Assembly: GCF_011745145.1 (NCBI RefSeq)
Contig: NZ_CP050191.1
Span: forward strand, 1,453,991-1,517,990
Length of the DNA stretch: 64,000 bases
Direction of reading: 5' to 3'
Source of the DNA: Mycobacterium sp. DL440
Lineage (GTDB): Bacteria; Actinomycetota; Actinomycetes; Mycobacteriales; Mycobacteriaceae
The translations under genes were made by a program, and so were the position numbers. Positions 17,472 through 27,920 of the stretch are shown here, piece after piece. Numbering within the stretch: position 1 is the first letter of the stretch; every line of letters starts with the position of its first letter. The notes under the pieces were generated by a model, which was given only the letters and a program-made list of their open reading frames with translations, was not told the DNA's origin and ran no database searches.

Positions 17472-18305
17472 ATGGCTGTTGTGACCATGAAGCAGCTGCT
17501 GGATAGCGGCGCTCACTTCGGGCATCAGACCCGTCGCTGGAACCCCAAGATGAAGCGGTTCATCTTCACCGACCGCAATGGCATCTACATCATCGATCTG
17601 CAGCAGACGCTGACCTACATCGACAAGGCTTACGAGTTCGTCAAGGAGACGGTGGCCCATGGCGGCACCGTGCTGTTCGTCGGCACCAAGAAGCAGGCGC
17701 AGGAGTCCATCGCCGAAGAGGCCACCCGCGTCGGCATGCCCTACGTGAACCAGCGCTGGCTGGGCGGCATGCTCACCAACTTCTCCACCGTGCACAAGCG
17801 CCTTCAGCGGATGAAGGAGCTCGAGGCCATGGAGCAGACCGGTGGCTTCGAGGGTCGCACCAAGAAGGAAATCCTCATGCTCACGCGTGAGAAGAACAAG
17901 TTGGAGCGGTCCCTCGGTGGAATCAGGGACATGGCCAAGGTGCCGTCGGCGATCTGGGTCGTCGACACCAACAAGGAGCACCTCGCCGTCAACGAGGCCA
18001 TCAAGCTGGGCATCCCGGTCATCGCGATCCTGGACACCAACTGCGACCCCGATCAGGTCAACTACCCGATCCCGGGCAACGACGACGCCATTCGCTCCGC
18101 AGCACTGCTGACCAAGGTGGTGGCCTCCGCGGTCGCCGAGGGTCTGAAGGCCCGGGCCGGCGCAGGTGCCGGTGAGAAGCAGGCCACCGAGGGTGTCGAG
18201 CCGCTCGCCGAGTGGGAGCAGGAGCTGCTCGCCGGTGCGACCGCCGGCACCGCCGAGGGCGAGGCCGCGGCGGCTGCACCCGAAACATCCACTGACGCTT
18301 CGTAA
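17472..18305 (+). CDS. rpsB: 30S ribosomal protein S2
   Basis: A 277-residue S2 protein with the family signatures [19 protein letters not shown] near the N-terminus and [13 protein letters not shown] near residue 180. The C-terminal tail of about 50 residues is rich in Ala/Glu/Gly, longer than in E. coli and usual for actinobacteria. It binds the head of the 30S subunit together with S1-type proteins. The gene is followed after 19 bp by tsf with AGGAGAAG between, the near-universal rpsB-tsf operon, which ends at the strong terminator at 19219-19263. Confidence 0.98.
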   Translation: MAVVTMKQLLDSGAHFGHQTRRWNPKMKRFIFTDRNGIYIIDLQQTLTYIDKAYEFVKETVAHGGTVLFVGTKKQAQESIAEEATRVGMPYVNQRWLGGMLTNFSTVHKRLQRMKELEAMEQTGGFEGRTKKEILMLTREKNKLERSLGGIRDMAKVPSAIWVVDTNKEHLAVNEAIKLGIPVIAILDTNCDPDQVNYPIPGNDDAIRSAALLTKVVASAVAEGLKARAGAGAGEKQATEGVEPLAEWEQELLAGATAGTAEGEAAAAAPETSTDAS

Positions 18306-18324
18306 TTCCAGGAGAAGTCTTTAC

Positions 18325-19152
18325 ATGGCTAACTACACCGCTGCCGACGTCAAGCGACTGCGGGATCTGACCGGCGCCGGCATGCTCGCTTCGAAGAACG
18401 CTCTGGTCGATGCCGGCGGCGACTTCGACAAGGCGGTCGAGCTGCTCCGTATCAAGGGCGCCAAGGACGTCGGCAAGCGCGCTGAGCGCGCCACTGCCGA
18501 AGGTCTGGTCGCGGCCAAGGACGGCGCGCTTATCGAGCTGAACTCCGAGACCGACTTCGTCGCCAAGAACGCCGAGTTCCAGGAGCTCGCCGACCAGGTC
18601 GTCGCGGCTGCTGCCGCTGCGAAGGCCGGCGATGTGGATGCCCTCAAGGCCGCCAAGGCCGGGGACACCACCGTCGAGCAATCGATCGCGGACTTGTCCG
18701 CCAAGATCGGCGAGAAGCTCGAGCTGCGTCGGGCCGCCTACTTCGACGGCACGGTCGAGACCTACCTGCACAAGCGTGCCGCGGACCTGCCGCCGGCCGT
18801 CGGCGTGCTGGTCGAGTACGAGGCCGGCGACGCGGAGAAGGGCAAGGAGGCCGCTCACTCGGTCGCCCTGCAGATCGCCGCGCTCAAGGCCAAGTACCTC
18901 ACCCGTGAGGACGTGCCCGAGGACATCGTCGCCAACGAGCGCCGGATCGCCGAGGAGACCGCGAAGTCAGAGGGCAAGCCTGAGCAGGCGCTGCCCAAGA
19001 TCGTCGAAGGTCGCGTCACGGGCTACTACAAGGACGTCGTGCTGCTGGACCAGCCGTCGGTGTCCGACAACAAGAAGACCGTGAAGGCCCTGCTGGACGA
19101 GGCCGGGGTCACCGTGACCCGCTTCGTGCGGTTCGAGGTCGGCCAGGCCTAG
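18325..19152 (+). CDS. tsf: Translation elongation factor Ts
   Basis: A 275-residue EF-Ts: the N-terminal UBA-like part contains [19 protein letters not shown], followed by the conserved TDFVAKN segment ([15 protein letters not shown]) and the coiled dimer domain. It exchanges GDP for GTP on EF-Tu in the cytoplasm. ATG 18325 is fixed by the AGGAGAAG at 18309-18316 and by similarity; the frame is open further upstream within rpsB. Second gene of the rpsB-tsf operon. Confidence 0.98.
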   Translation: MANYTAADVKRLRDLTGAGMLASKNALVDAGGDFDKAVELLRIKGAKDVGKRAERATAEGLVAAKDGALIELNSETDFVAKNAEFQELADQVVAAAAAAKAGDVDALKAAKAGDTTVEQSIADLSAKIGEKLELRRAAYFDGTVETYLHKRAADLPPAVGVLVEYEAGDAEKGKEAAHSVALQIAALKAKYLTREDVPEDIVANERRIAEETAKSEGKPEQALPKIVEGRVTGYYKDVVLLDQPSVSDNKKTVKALLDEAGVTVTRFVRFEVGQA

Positions 19153-19218
19153 CAGTACACCGAGACCCGGGCGGCACACCACACCCGGTTTGACGGCTCA
19201 GCCGTCGCCGCCCGCCGC

Positions 19219-19263
19219 AAAACCCCGCGCTCATTCCGGCGATCCCGGAAAGCGCGGGGTTTT
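19219..19263 (+). terminator. Rho-independent terminator of rpsB-tsf
   Basis: AAAACCCCGCGCT (19219-19231) pairs perfectly with AGCGCGGGGTTTT (19251-19263); the loop itself contains an inner TTCCGG/CCGGAA pairing. The stem is GC-rich and ends in a T tract, the classic form. It lies 66 bp after the tsf stop. Confidence 0.9.
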
Positions 19264-19365
19264 GTTCATTCGTGACTTGGTCGGTGCCGGGTAGTTGCTC
19301 ACGCCGGCGCGAGGAGCTTTGCCGGTATGGGAGTGTGGCAGGTACCAATGGTGTTGGAGGTGAGC

Positions 19366-20220
19366 ATGCGTGTAGGGGTTGTTTTTCCGCAGACAGAACT
19401 CGGCGGGGATCCAGGAGCCGTGCGAACCTACGGCCAGCGTGTCGAAGAGTTGGGCTTCACCCACATCCTGGCTTACGACCATGTCGTCGGCGCAGATCCG
19501 GCTGTCCATCGGGACTGGGCAGGCCCTTATGACCTTTACACCACTTTTCACGAGCCGATGGTGATGTTCGGCTATCTGGCCGCGGTCACCTCACTGGAAT
19601 TGGTGACCGGGGTGATCATCCTGCCGCAGCGCCAGGCGGTTCTGGTGGCCAAGCAGGCTGCCGAGATCGACCTGCTCAGCGGCGGGCGCCTGCGTCTGGG
19701 TGTCGGGCTGGGCTGGAATGCGGTCGAGTATGAGGCGCTCGGCGAGGAATTCGGGAACCGCGGCAGGCGCTCCGAGGAGCAAGTCGAGCTGATGCGCCGG
19801 TTGTGGACCGAATCGTCGGTGACCTTCGAGGGCCGCCACCACCGGGTGACCGGTGCAGGTCTGGCGCCGCTGCCGGTGCAGCGTCCGATTCCGGTGTGGT
19901 TCGGAGCGGCCTCTGCGCGGGCCCTGGAGCGGGCCGGGCGACTCGGCGACGGCTGGTTCCCGATGGTCGGGCCCGGGCTGGAACTCGATGACGCACGAGC
20001 GCGGGTCGAGCGTGCCGCGGTCTCCGCCGGGCGAGATCCCGCCAGCATCGGCATGGAGGGTCGGGTGGGCTGGACCGGTGATCCGGACAAGGCCGCGGCC
20101 GACATCGCCGCGTGGGCCGACGCCGGAGCCACACACGTCACGGTGAACACCATGGGAGCGGGTCTGCGGACCGTCGACGAGCATCTGGCCGTGCTGCAGA
20201 GCGTGGCCCGGACGCAGTGA
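19366..20220 (+). CDS. LLM class F420-dependent oxidoreductase
   Basis: A 284-residue luciferase-like TIM-barrel protein. MRVGVVFPQTELGGDPGAVR opens the barrel, followed by FTHILAYDHVVG, LPQRQAVLVAKQAAEID, and GRLRLGVGLGWNAVEYEALG, all typical of mycobacterial F420-dependent LLM enzymes. ATG 19366 has GGAGG 5 bp upstream; two upstream in-frame starts lack one. Substrate unknown. It lies between the tsf terminator and the amidase gene, 37 bp from the latter, so the two may be co-transcribed. Confidence 0.87.
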   Translation: MRVGVVFPQTELGGDPGAVRTYGQRVEELGFTHILAYDHVVGADPAVHRDWAGPYDLYTTFHEPMVMFGYLAAVTSLELVTGVIILPQRQAVLVAKQAAEIDLLSGGRLRLGVGLGWNAVEYEALGEEFGNRGRRSEEQVELMRRLWTESSVTFEGRHHRVTGAGLAPLPVQRPIPVWFGAASARALERAGRLGDGWFPMVGPGLELDDARARVERAAVSAGRDPASIGMEGRVGWTGDPDKAAADIAAWADAGATHVTVNTMGAGLRTVDEHLAVLQSVARTQ

Positions 20221-20257
20221 CGACTGCCCGAGCGGTACTACTTGGTACCGTCTGAGC

Positions 20258-21709
20258 ATGAGTCGAATCTTCGCCTTCGGCGACGATGCCCTGGGTGAGC
20301 ACGACGCCGTCGGCCTGGTGGAGGAACTGCGAGCCGGCCGGGTCTCGGCGGCCGACCTGATCGAGGCCGCGGTGGCGCGAGTCGAGGCGGTCAATCCCAC
20401 CCTCAACGGGCTGGCGTTCGAAGCGTTCGACCGGGCCCACGCCCGCGGCGCGGGGCCCAGCCGCTATGGCGGGTTCTTCGACGGTGTCCCGACCTTCGTC
20501 AAGGACAACGCCGCGGTCGAGGGCATGCCGACGATGCGCGGCACCGACGCGTGGGAACCCCGTCCCGAAACCGCCCATGGAGACTTTGCCCGCGCGTACC
20601 TCGCCACCGGCCTGGTGCCGCTGGGCAAGACCCGGCTCTCGGAGTTCGGCTTCAGTGCCTCCTGCGAGCATCCGCGCCTGGGGCCGGTTCGCAACCCGTG
20701 GAACCCCGCCTACACCGCGGGCGCCTCCTCGTCGGGTTCGGGTGCTTTCGTCGCGGCGGGTGCGGTGCCCATCGCCCACGCCAACGACGGGGGCGGCTCG
20801 ATCCGGATCCCCGCCGCCTGCAACGGTCTGGTCGGCCTCAAGCCGACCCGGGGCCGGCTGCCGCAGGACAAGGACCTGCGGATGATGCCGCTGCGGATCG
20901 TGTCCGACGGAGTGCTCACCCGATCGGTGCGTGACACCGCGGCGCTCTACCGGGAGATGGAACGCGTCTACCGCAACCCCAAGCTGCCGCCGATCGGCGA
21001 TGTCAGCCGCCCGGGCAAGCAGCGCCTGCGCATCGCGGTGTGCACACAATCGGTCGTCCATGACGCCGGTCCGGAGATGACCGAGTTGACCCACAGGACG
21101 GCTGCGCTGCTGGAGGAACTGGGCCACCAGATCACCGTGATCGGCAACCCGGTCCCGGCCCGGTTCAAGGATGATTTCCTGCTGTACTGGGCGTTTCTGG
21201 CGTACGCGCTCGTGCGGGGCGGGAAGCGGACCTTCGGCCCGAGTTTCGACCGCGACAAGCTCGACCAGCTCACCCTCGGACTGGAACGACTCGCGTCGCG
21301 CAACCTGTATCGGGTCCCCACGGCGATCGCCCGGCTGGCCCGGTCCCGGCGGATCACCGAGCGGCTGTCCAACAGCTATGACGCGGTGCTCATGCCGACC
21401 CTGGCCGAGCCCACCCTGGAGATCGGCCGCCTCGATCCGACCGCGGACTACGAGCAGATCATCGACCGATTGCTGGGCTGGGTGGCTTTCACGCCGCTGC
21501 AGAACGCGACCGGAGACCCGGCCATCTCGCTGCCGCTGGCCCAGACGGAGTCCGGCCTCCCGGTAGGAATGATGCTGTCGGCGACCCGTGGCCGCGAAGC
21601 CCTGCTGCTGGAGCTGGCCTACGAGCTGGAGGAGGCCAGACCCTGGCCCCGCATTCAAGAACCGGCCCCGCCAGCCCCGCGGAAACGGGCGCGAAAAGCG
21701 GTGAGATAG
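20258..21709 (+). CDS. amiC: Amidase (amidase-signature family, AmiC-like)
   Basis: A 483-residue amidase-signature hydrolase. The Ser-cisSer-Lys triad is visible: Lys in PTFVKDNAAVEG (about 90), the serine cluster AGASSSGSGAF (about 155-165), and the nucleophile region NDGGGSIRIPA. The C-terminal part reads QNATGDPAISLPLAQT, another family hallmark. It hydrolyses amides to carboxylates; the natural substrate is unknown. The position next to tsf matches the amiC locus (Rv2888c), which is the basis for the symbol. Confidence 0.88.
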   Translation: MSRIFAFGDDALGEHDAVGLVEELRAGRVSAADLIEAAVARVEAVNPTLNGLAFEAFDRAHARGAGPSRYGGFFDGVPTFVKDNAAVEGMPTMRGTDAWEPRPETAHGDFARAYLATGLVPLGKTRLSEFGFSASCEHPRLGPVRNPWNPAYTAGASSSGSGAFVAAGAVPIAHANDGGGSIRIPAACNGLVGLKPTRGRLPQDKDLRMMPLRIVSDGVLTRSVRDTAALYREMERVYRNPKLPPIGDVSRPGKQRLRIAVCTQSVVHDAGPEMTELTHRTAALLEELGHQITVIGNPVPARFKDDFLLYWAFLAYALVRGGKRTFGPSFDRDKLDQLTLGLERLASRNLYRVPTAIARLARSRRITERLSNSYDAVLMPTLAEPTLEIGRLDPTADYEQIIDRLLGWVAFTPLQNATGDPAISLPLAQTESGLPVGMMLSATRGREALLLELAYELEEARPWPRIQEPAPPAPRKRARKAVR

Positions 21710-21844
21710 ACGTTCTTTGGCATCCACTGTGGTGGAAGCGAATGCCGGCCCGCCTGTCCGTCCGGATTTTGGCCAGGTGCTGGGCGCGCAGGTGACCGCG
21801 TCCTCCTATGATGACCGGCAGGTGTCACTGTTGCGGGGGTGTGA

Positions 21845-22399
21845 ATGACGTCTGGACCAGACGACCAGTCGGGCGACGACGGTCGGGGATCGATCCGTTG
21901 GCAGGATCCGAGTACCGCCACGCCGCGGCCCCCGACCGTGGCCGAGGCGCGGCAGCGCGACAAGGCACAGAAGGCCCGTGAGGCGGCCGAGGAGTGGGCC
22001 AGGCTGCAGGAGGAGAGGCGCGAGCAGCGGGCCGCCACCGGCAAGAAGGTCCTGATGGGCTCGGTGGCGGTGGTCGGTGTGGTCGGGGTGGTCGCGCTGG
22101 GTTACCAATTGCTGCACAAAGAGGAAATCGCAGCCAGTTGCGTCAAGGACGGGTCCAACGAGGTAGTGCCCGACTCGTACTGCTCCAGTGGCCACAGCAG
22201 CTCCGGCGGTACTTTCATCTATCTCGGCTCGCCATACCGCTATTACTACGGCGGCAACAATGGCGGGGTGGGCACCGTGGCCCGGGGCGGAACGCTGGAG
22301 GTTCCCAAGGGCACCACGCCCAAGACCAAATCGGGGACGTCGATCAAAAGGGGCGGATTCGGCTCGTCATCAAGCTACGGCGGAAGCTCGGGAAGCTGA
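21845..22399 (+). CDS. DUF1190-like (YgiB/YjfM-type) membrane-anchored protein
   Basis: A 184-residue protein. Residues about 35-65 form a charged helix (AEARQRDKAQKAREAAEEW), then one membrane segment (VLMGSVAVVGVVGVVALGY, about 68-86), then a Cys-containing Gly/Ser/Tyr-rich external region ending in RGGFGSSSSYGGSSGS. The two cysteines (AASCVKDG and DSYCSSG) and the RGGFGS tail resemble E. coli YgiB/YjfM. Its stop is followed immediately by the ATP-grasp gene, as ygiB is by ygiC. Function unknown; a cell-envelope role is likely from the membrane anchor. Confidence 0.7.
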   Translation: MTSGPDDQSGDDGRGSIRWQDPSTATPRPPTVAEARQRDKAQKAREAAEEWARLQEERREQRAATGKKVLMGSVAVVGVVGVVALGYQLLHKEEIAASCVKDGSNEVVPDSYCSSGHSSSGGTFIYLGSPYRYYYGGNNGGVGTVARGGTLEVPKGTTPKTKSGTSIKRGGFGSSSSYGGSSGS

Positions 22400-23563
22400 A
22401 TGCGCCGTCAACGTAGTTCCCCGCGAGCCGGCTGGGAACAGATCATCGCCGACCAGGGCATGTGTTACGGAACTCCGGCGCGCGACGCGACGGGCGCCGA
22501 CCGCCCGTACTGGGATGAATCGGTGCACTACGTCTTCGACATGGACGAGGTGCTGTCGATCGAGGCTTCCGTCGAGGTGCTCCACTCGATGTGCCTGGAG
22601 GCCGTCGAGAACGTCGTGCTGACCGGCCGCTATCGCGACTTCGGGCTTCCCGAATGGAGCTGGGAGCACATCGAGAAGTCTTGGCGGCGCAGCGATCCAC
22701 ACCTGTACGGCCGCTTCGACCTGCGCTACGACGGTCGTCGGCCGCCGGTGCTGCTGGAGTACAACGCCGACACCCCGACCACACTGCTCGAGGCGGCGAT
22801 CCTGCAGTGGCACTGGAAGACCGATGTCTACCCGGCCGATGATCAGTGGAACTCCCTGCACGAGAGGCTAGTCACCCGCTGGACCGAAATCCGTGACCGC
22901 CTCCCGGGCACCGAGACCTACTTCACCTGGTCAGGAGCCGAGACCAGCGGTGAGGATCACGTGACCGTGGCCTATCTCCAGGAGTGCGCGGCCGAGGCCG
23001 GTCTGCGCACCGTGGGCCTGGCGATCGAGGACATCGGATTTGACCAGGACCTCGACCGGTTCGTCGACCTGGAGGAAGCTCCCATGTCGTCGGTCTTCAA
23101 GCTCTATCCGTGGGAGTGGATGCTCGACGACGATTTCGGCCGCCGGGCGATCGAGCAGCTGCCTGCCACCATGTGGGTGGAGCCGTTGTGGAAGACACTG
23201 TTGAGCAACAAGGCGATCCTGGCGGTGCTGTGGGAGATGTATCCCGGGCACCCGAACCTGTTGCCGGCCTACGTCGATGACCCGCATGAGCTGACCGAGT
23301 ACGTTCGCAAACCCAAACTCGGCCGTGAGGGCGCCAACATCACCATCGTCGGCGCCGGGTACGAAACCGAGACCGGCGGTGTGTACGGCGAGGAGGGCTA
23401 CGTGTACCAGTTGCTCGATCCGCTACCGCAATTCGACGACATGCGCCCCGCCTTGGGCGCATGGATCGTCGGCGACGAATCCGCCGGACTCGGGATCCGC
23501 GAGACCTCCGGTCTCGTCACCGACAACGGCGCTGCCTTTGTGCCACACCGCATCCCGCAGTGA
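22400..23563 (+). CDS. Glutathionylspermidine synthase-like ATP-grasp protein (YgiC/YjfC family)
   Basis: A 387-residue pre-ATP-grasp protein. YWDESVHYVFDMDEV at about residue 35, LLEYNADTPTTLLEAAILQW at about 115, KLYPWEWMLDD near 230 and RKPKLGREGANI near 305 are the conserved blocks of the C-terminal synthetase half of GspSA; the amidase half is absent. Such enzymes join a carboxylate to an amine at the expense of ATP. Mycobacteria use mycothiol and not glutathione, so the substrate is probably not glutathione. It abuts the DUF1190 gene and precedes the DUF350 gene by 17 bp. Confidence 0.85.
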   Translation: MRRQRSSPRAGWEQIIADQGMCYGTPARDATGADRPYWDESVHYVFDMDEVLSIEASVEVLHSMCLEAVENVVLTGRYRDFGLPEWSWEHIEKSWRRSDPHLYGRFDLRYDGRRPPVLLEYNADTPTTLLEAAILQWHWKTDVYPADDQWNSLHERLVTRWTEIRDRLPGTETYFTWSGAETSGEDHVTVAYLQECAAEAGLRTVGLAIEDIGFDQDLDRFVDLEEAPMSSVFKLYPWEWMLDDDFGRRAIEQLPATMWVEPLWKTLLSNKAILAVLWEMYPGHPNLLPAYVDDPHELTEYVRKPKLGREGANITIVGAGYETETGGVYGEEGYVYQLLDPLPQFDDMRPALGAWIVGDESAGLGIRETSGLVTDNGAAFVPHRIPQ

Positions 23564-23580
23564 CCCGGAAGGACTAACCT

Positions 23581-24036
23581 ATGACAACCACCCTGGTTGC
23601 CCTCAGCTCCGATTACTGGTCGGTCCTCGGCCATGGGGTATCGGCCATCCTGCTGTACTCGATTGTCGGTGTGGCGCTGATGGTCCTGGGTTTCTACGTG
23701 ATCGACTGGACCACCCCGGGACCGCTGCGGACCCTGGTCCAGGCCGGCCGGCCCAACGCCGCCGCGGTGGCTGCCTCCGGCGTGGTCTCGATGGCGCTGA
23801 TCATCGTGCTGGCCATCTACAGCTCGTCGGGTGATCTGGTCCAGGGCCTGATCACCACGTTGGTGTTCGGGCTGTTGGGCATTGCGGCCCAGGTCTTATC
23901 GGTCCGGCTGGTCGGCGCGATCAAAGGGATCGACATCGGCGGGGTGCTGGCCGCCGAACGATTTACCCCACAGGTCCTGGTTGTGACGGCCTCCTACCTG
24001 GCATTCGGGCTGATCGTGGCGGCCGCGATCCTCTAG
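23581..24036 (+). CDS. DUF350 (YjfL-like) membrane protein
   Basis: A 151-residue integral membrane protein with four hydrophobic segments, at about residues 17-38, 55-77, 82-105 and 127-150. The third and fourth lines of the sequence show the DUF350 signature GLLGIAAQVLSVRLVG and the polar IKGIDIGGVLAAERF loop. Third member of the DUF1190 / ATP-grasp / DUF350 group; E. coli yjfL and yjfC are likewise neighbours. No activity is known. AAGGA lies just upstream of the ATG. Confidence 0.82.
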   Translation: MTTTLVALSSDYWSVLGHGVSAILLYSIVGVALMVLGFYVIDWTTPGPLRTLVQAGRPNAAAVAASGVVSMALIIVLAIYSSSGDLVQGLITTLVFGLLGIAAQVLSVRLVGAIKGIDIGGVLAAERFTPQVLVVTASYLAFGLIVAAAIL

Positions 24037-24051
24037 CTCCCACCGCTCGCG

Positions 24052-25173
24052 CTAGAGGGTCCGGCAGATCTCGGCGGCTGCGCGCGCCAACGCGGCCGGA
24101 CCCCCACGCAACGCTTCATCCAGCGGGGTGCCGGGTGCGGTGATCGCCACCAACGTGTCGACGCCGTTGGCCAGCAGGACGTCAGCGTCGGGGGCCACCC
24201 GGCCGCCGAAGATCACCACCCGGGCACCGGTGCGTGCAGCCACCTGCGCGACGCCGAATGGCGTCTTGCCCAGCATGGTCTGAGCGTCGACACTGCCTTC
24301 GCCGGTGAACACCCAGTCCGCTCCGGTCAACGCCCGTTCCAGTCCCACCGTCTGGGCGATCACCTCGACGCCCGGGTCGCATTCGGCGGCAAGGAATTCC
24401 ATCAGTCCGAAGCCCAGACCGCCGGCGGCCCCGGCGCCCGCTCGATCCGGTCGGGCGTGGCCGAGCGAGGCCTCGGTCACCTCGACCAGGCGGGTCAACG
24501 CGGATTCGAGGGTCGCGACATCAGCCGGGGTGGCCCCTTTCTGCGGGCCGAAAACTGCACTGGCGCCACCGGTTCCGAGCAGCGGCGCCGTCACGTCGGA
24601 GGCGATCCGGACGTGAACACCGGCCAGTCTGGGGTCCAGGCCGGAGACGTCGATGTGCTGCAACCGTGCCAGCGCCCCGCCGCCGGGCGGCAAGGCGGCA
24701 CCGTCGGCATCGGTGAAGGCGACGCCCAGGGCGGCAAGCATGCCGGCCCCGCCGTCATTGGTCGCCGAACCGCCGATGCCGATCAGCAACTCGGTCACGC
24801 CGTGGTCCAGGGCCGAGGTGATCAACTGCCCGACGCCGAATGTGCCGGCGCGCAGGATATCCCGGTCAGATGGGGTCACCAGCTCCAGACCGGAGGCGCT
24901 GGCCATCTCGATCACGGCCAGGCGGCGCCCGGCGACGTAGCCATAGGTGGCGCGCGTAGGCCGACCCAGTGGGTCGCTGACCTCGACCGCGACGCGGTCG
25001 CCGCCGAGCGCGTCGACGACGGCATCCACAGTGCCTTCACCGCCGTCGGCCATCGGCACCCCGATGCACTCGGCGTCGGGCAGTACCGACCGGACGCCCT
25101 CGCGCAGCGCCGCCACCGCTTGCGACGCGGTCATCGACTCCTTGAAGGAGTCCGGGGCCAGCACGATCTTCAT
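24052..25173 (-). CDS. Glycerate kinase (GlxK/GarK family)
   Basis: A 373-residue glycerate kinase beginning MKIVLAPDSFKESMTASQA, the unmistakable N-terminus of this family, with GVPMADGGEGTVDA, IGIGGSATNDGGAGMLAALG and TGEGSVDAQTMLGKTP as further blocks. It phosphorylates D-glycerate, feeding it into glycolysis. The gene converges on the DUF350 gene with a gap of only 15 bp, and its start is near the MarR stop. No pathway partners such as tartronate semialdehyde reductase lie next to it. Confidence 0.93.
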   Translation of the reverse strand: MKIVLAPDSFKESMTASQAVAALREGVRSVLPDAECIGVPMADGGEGTVDAVVDALGGDRVAVEVSDPLGRPTRATYGYVAGRRLAVIEMASASGLELVTPSDRDILRAGTFGVGQLITSALDHGVTELLIGIGGSATNDGGAGMLAALGVAFTDADGAALPPGGGALARLQHIDVSGLDPRLAGVHVRIASDVTAPLLGTGGASAVFGPQKGATPADVATLESALTRLVEVTEASLGHARPDRAGAGAAGGLGFGLMEFLAAECDPGVEVIAQTVGLERALTGADWVFTGEGSVDAQTMLGKTPFGVAQVAARTGARVVIFGGRVAPDADVLLANGVDTLVAITAPGTPLDEALRGGPAALARAAAEICRTL

Positions 25174-25229
25174 CGGCTGCGGACATTACCGACTGTGGCG
25201 CTGCTCGGCGCGGCGGAAGTCGGGACGGC

Positions 25230-25649
25230 TCAGCTGACCGCGTGCGCCAGGAGCCGCTTGAGCTCGCGTCGCTGCTCGGTGTCGAGGCGGTCGAGCACCT
25301 CGTCCTCGGCGGCGAGCACCGCCGCTTCGGCACGTTTGAGTAGTTCGACGCCCTCGGCGGTCAACTCGGCGGGCAGTGCCCGTCCGGAGTCGACGGTGGC
25401 CGGCCTGCGCACCGCGCCGCGGTCCTGAAGGCCGCGCACCACGTTGTTCATCGCCTGTGGCGACACATTCGTGTGGCGGGCCAGTTCAGCGTTGGACTGG
25501 CCTGGGGCCATCGACAGGACGCGGAGGCAGACGAACTCGGGCAGTTTGAGGCCCAGCGGTTGCAGCTGCGCGGAGACCCGTGGCTGCAACACCGCGACCA
25601 CGCGATACATCAAATATCCAAGTGGCTGTTCCTCCAGGATGCCGCCCAT
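25230..25649 (-). CDS. MarR family transcriptional regulator (Rv2887-like)
   Basis: A 139-residue winged-helix MarR protein: LGYLMYRVVAVLQPRVSAQL, LPEFVCLRVLSMAPGQ, the recognition region ELARHTNVSPQAMNNVVRGL and the wing RRPATVDSGRALPAELT. It resembles M. tuberculosis Rv2887, including locus position. The start is placed at ATG 25649 because a -35/-10 pair ends 7 bp before it, predicting a leaderless transcript; further in-frame starts at 25661 and 25685 fall inside or beyond the promoter. It probably controls itself and the divergent methyltransferase through the TCAA-N5-TTGA dyads. Confidence 0.88.
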   Translation of the reverse strand: MGGILEEQPLGYLMYRVVAVLQPRVSAQLQPLGLKLPEFVCLRVLSMAPGQSNAELARHTNVSPQAMNNVVRGLQDRGAVRRPATVDSGRALPAELTAEGVELLKRAEAAVLAAEDEVLDRLDTEQRRELKRLLAHAVS

Positions 25650-25656
25650 GTCGGAG

Positions 25657-26399
<743 letters not shown>

Positions 26400-26544
26400 T
26401 CGCCGGCCGATCTGCGCCGCCGGCGACACTCGGTCCTCGGGAGTTCACCCAAACTAGGTGTGCCGCCCGCCATAGGGCAGGATGGAGAGGCCGTCCAGGG
26501 GTAACCCGGGTGGCTCTCTACATCGAGGAGTGCCGAGGAAACCG

Positions 26545-27297
<753 letters not shown>

Positions 27298-27339
27298 CCC
27301 GCCGCGCACGCGAGGAGCAAGATCGATGGAGAACCCGAA

Positions 27340-27897
27340 GTGATCGACGAAACTCTCTTCGACGCCGAAGAGAAGATGGAAAAGGCCGTGAGTGTGGCCC
27401 GTGACGACCTGTCCACAATTCGGACCGGCCGCGCTAATCCGGGCATGTTCTCCCGGATCAACATCGAGTACTACGGGTCCATGACGCCGATCACGCAGAT
27501 GGCGAGCATCAACGTTCCCGAAGCGCGCCTCGTGGTCATCAAGCCCTACGAGGCATCGCAGCTGAGGCCGATCGAAGACGCGATCCGCAACTCCGACCTC
27601 GGGGTCAACCCGACGAACGACGGCAACATCATCCGGATCTCCATCCCGCAGCTCACCGAGGAGCGCCGCCGCGACCTGGTCAAGCAGGCGAAATCCAAAG
27701 GCGAGGACGCCAAGGTGTCCGTGCGCAACATCCGTCGCAAGGCGATGGAAGAACTCAGCCGGATCAAGAAGGACGGCGAGGCCGGCGAGGATGAAGTCGG
27801 GCGCGCGGAAAAGGACCTCGACAAATCCACCCACACCTACACCGGCCAGATCGACGAGTTGGTCAAGCACAAGGAAGGCGAGTTGCTGGAGGTCTAG
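27340..27897 (+). CDS. frr: Ribosome recycling factor
   Basis: A 185-residue RRF, the family length, beginning at GTG 27340 with [16 protein letters not shown]. Conserved blocks include [34 protein letters not shown] and [12 protein letters not shown]. With EF-G it splits post-termination ribosomes. It lies 42 bp after pyrH and 23 bp before cdsA, forming the conserved pyrH-frr-cdsA unit. Confidence 0.98.
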   Translation: MIDETLFDAEEKMEKAVSVARDDLSTIRTGRANPGMFSRINIEYYGSMTPITQMASINVPEARLVVIKPYEASQLRPIEDAIRNSDLGVNPTNDGNIIRISIPQLTEERRRDLVKQAKSKGEDAKVSVRNIRRKAMEELSRIKKDGEAGEDEVGRAEKDLDKSTHTYTGQIDELVKHKEGELLEV

Positions 27898-27920
27898 GCG
27901 ACCTTCAGCACCCAAGTCCC

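Noticed and set aside
20138-21727. 529-codon minus-strand open frame over the amidase gene
   Set aside because: The plus strand carries a clear amidase triad; the antisense translation shows no domain.
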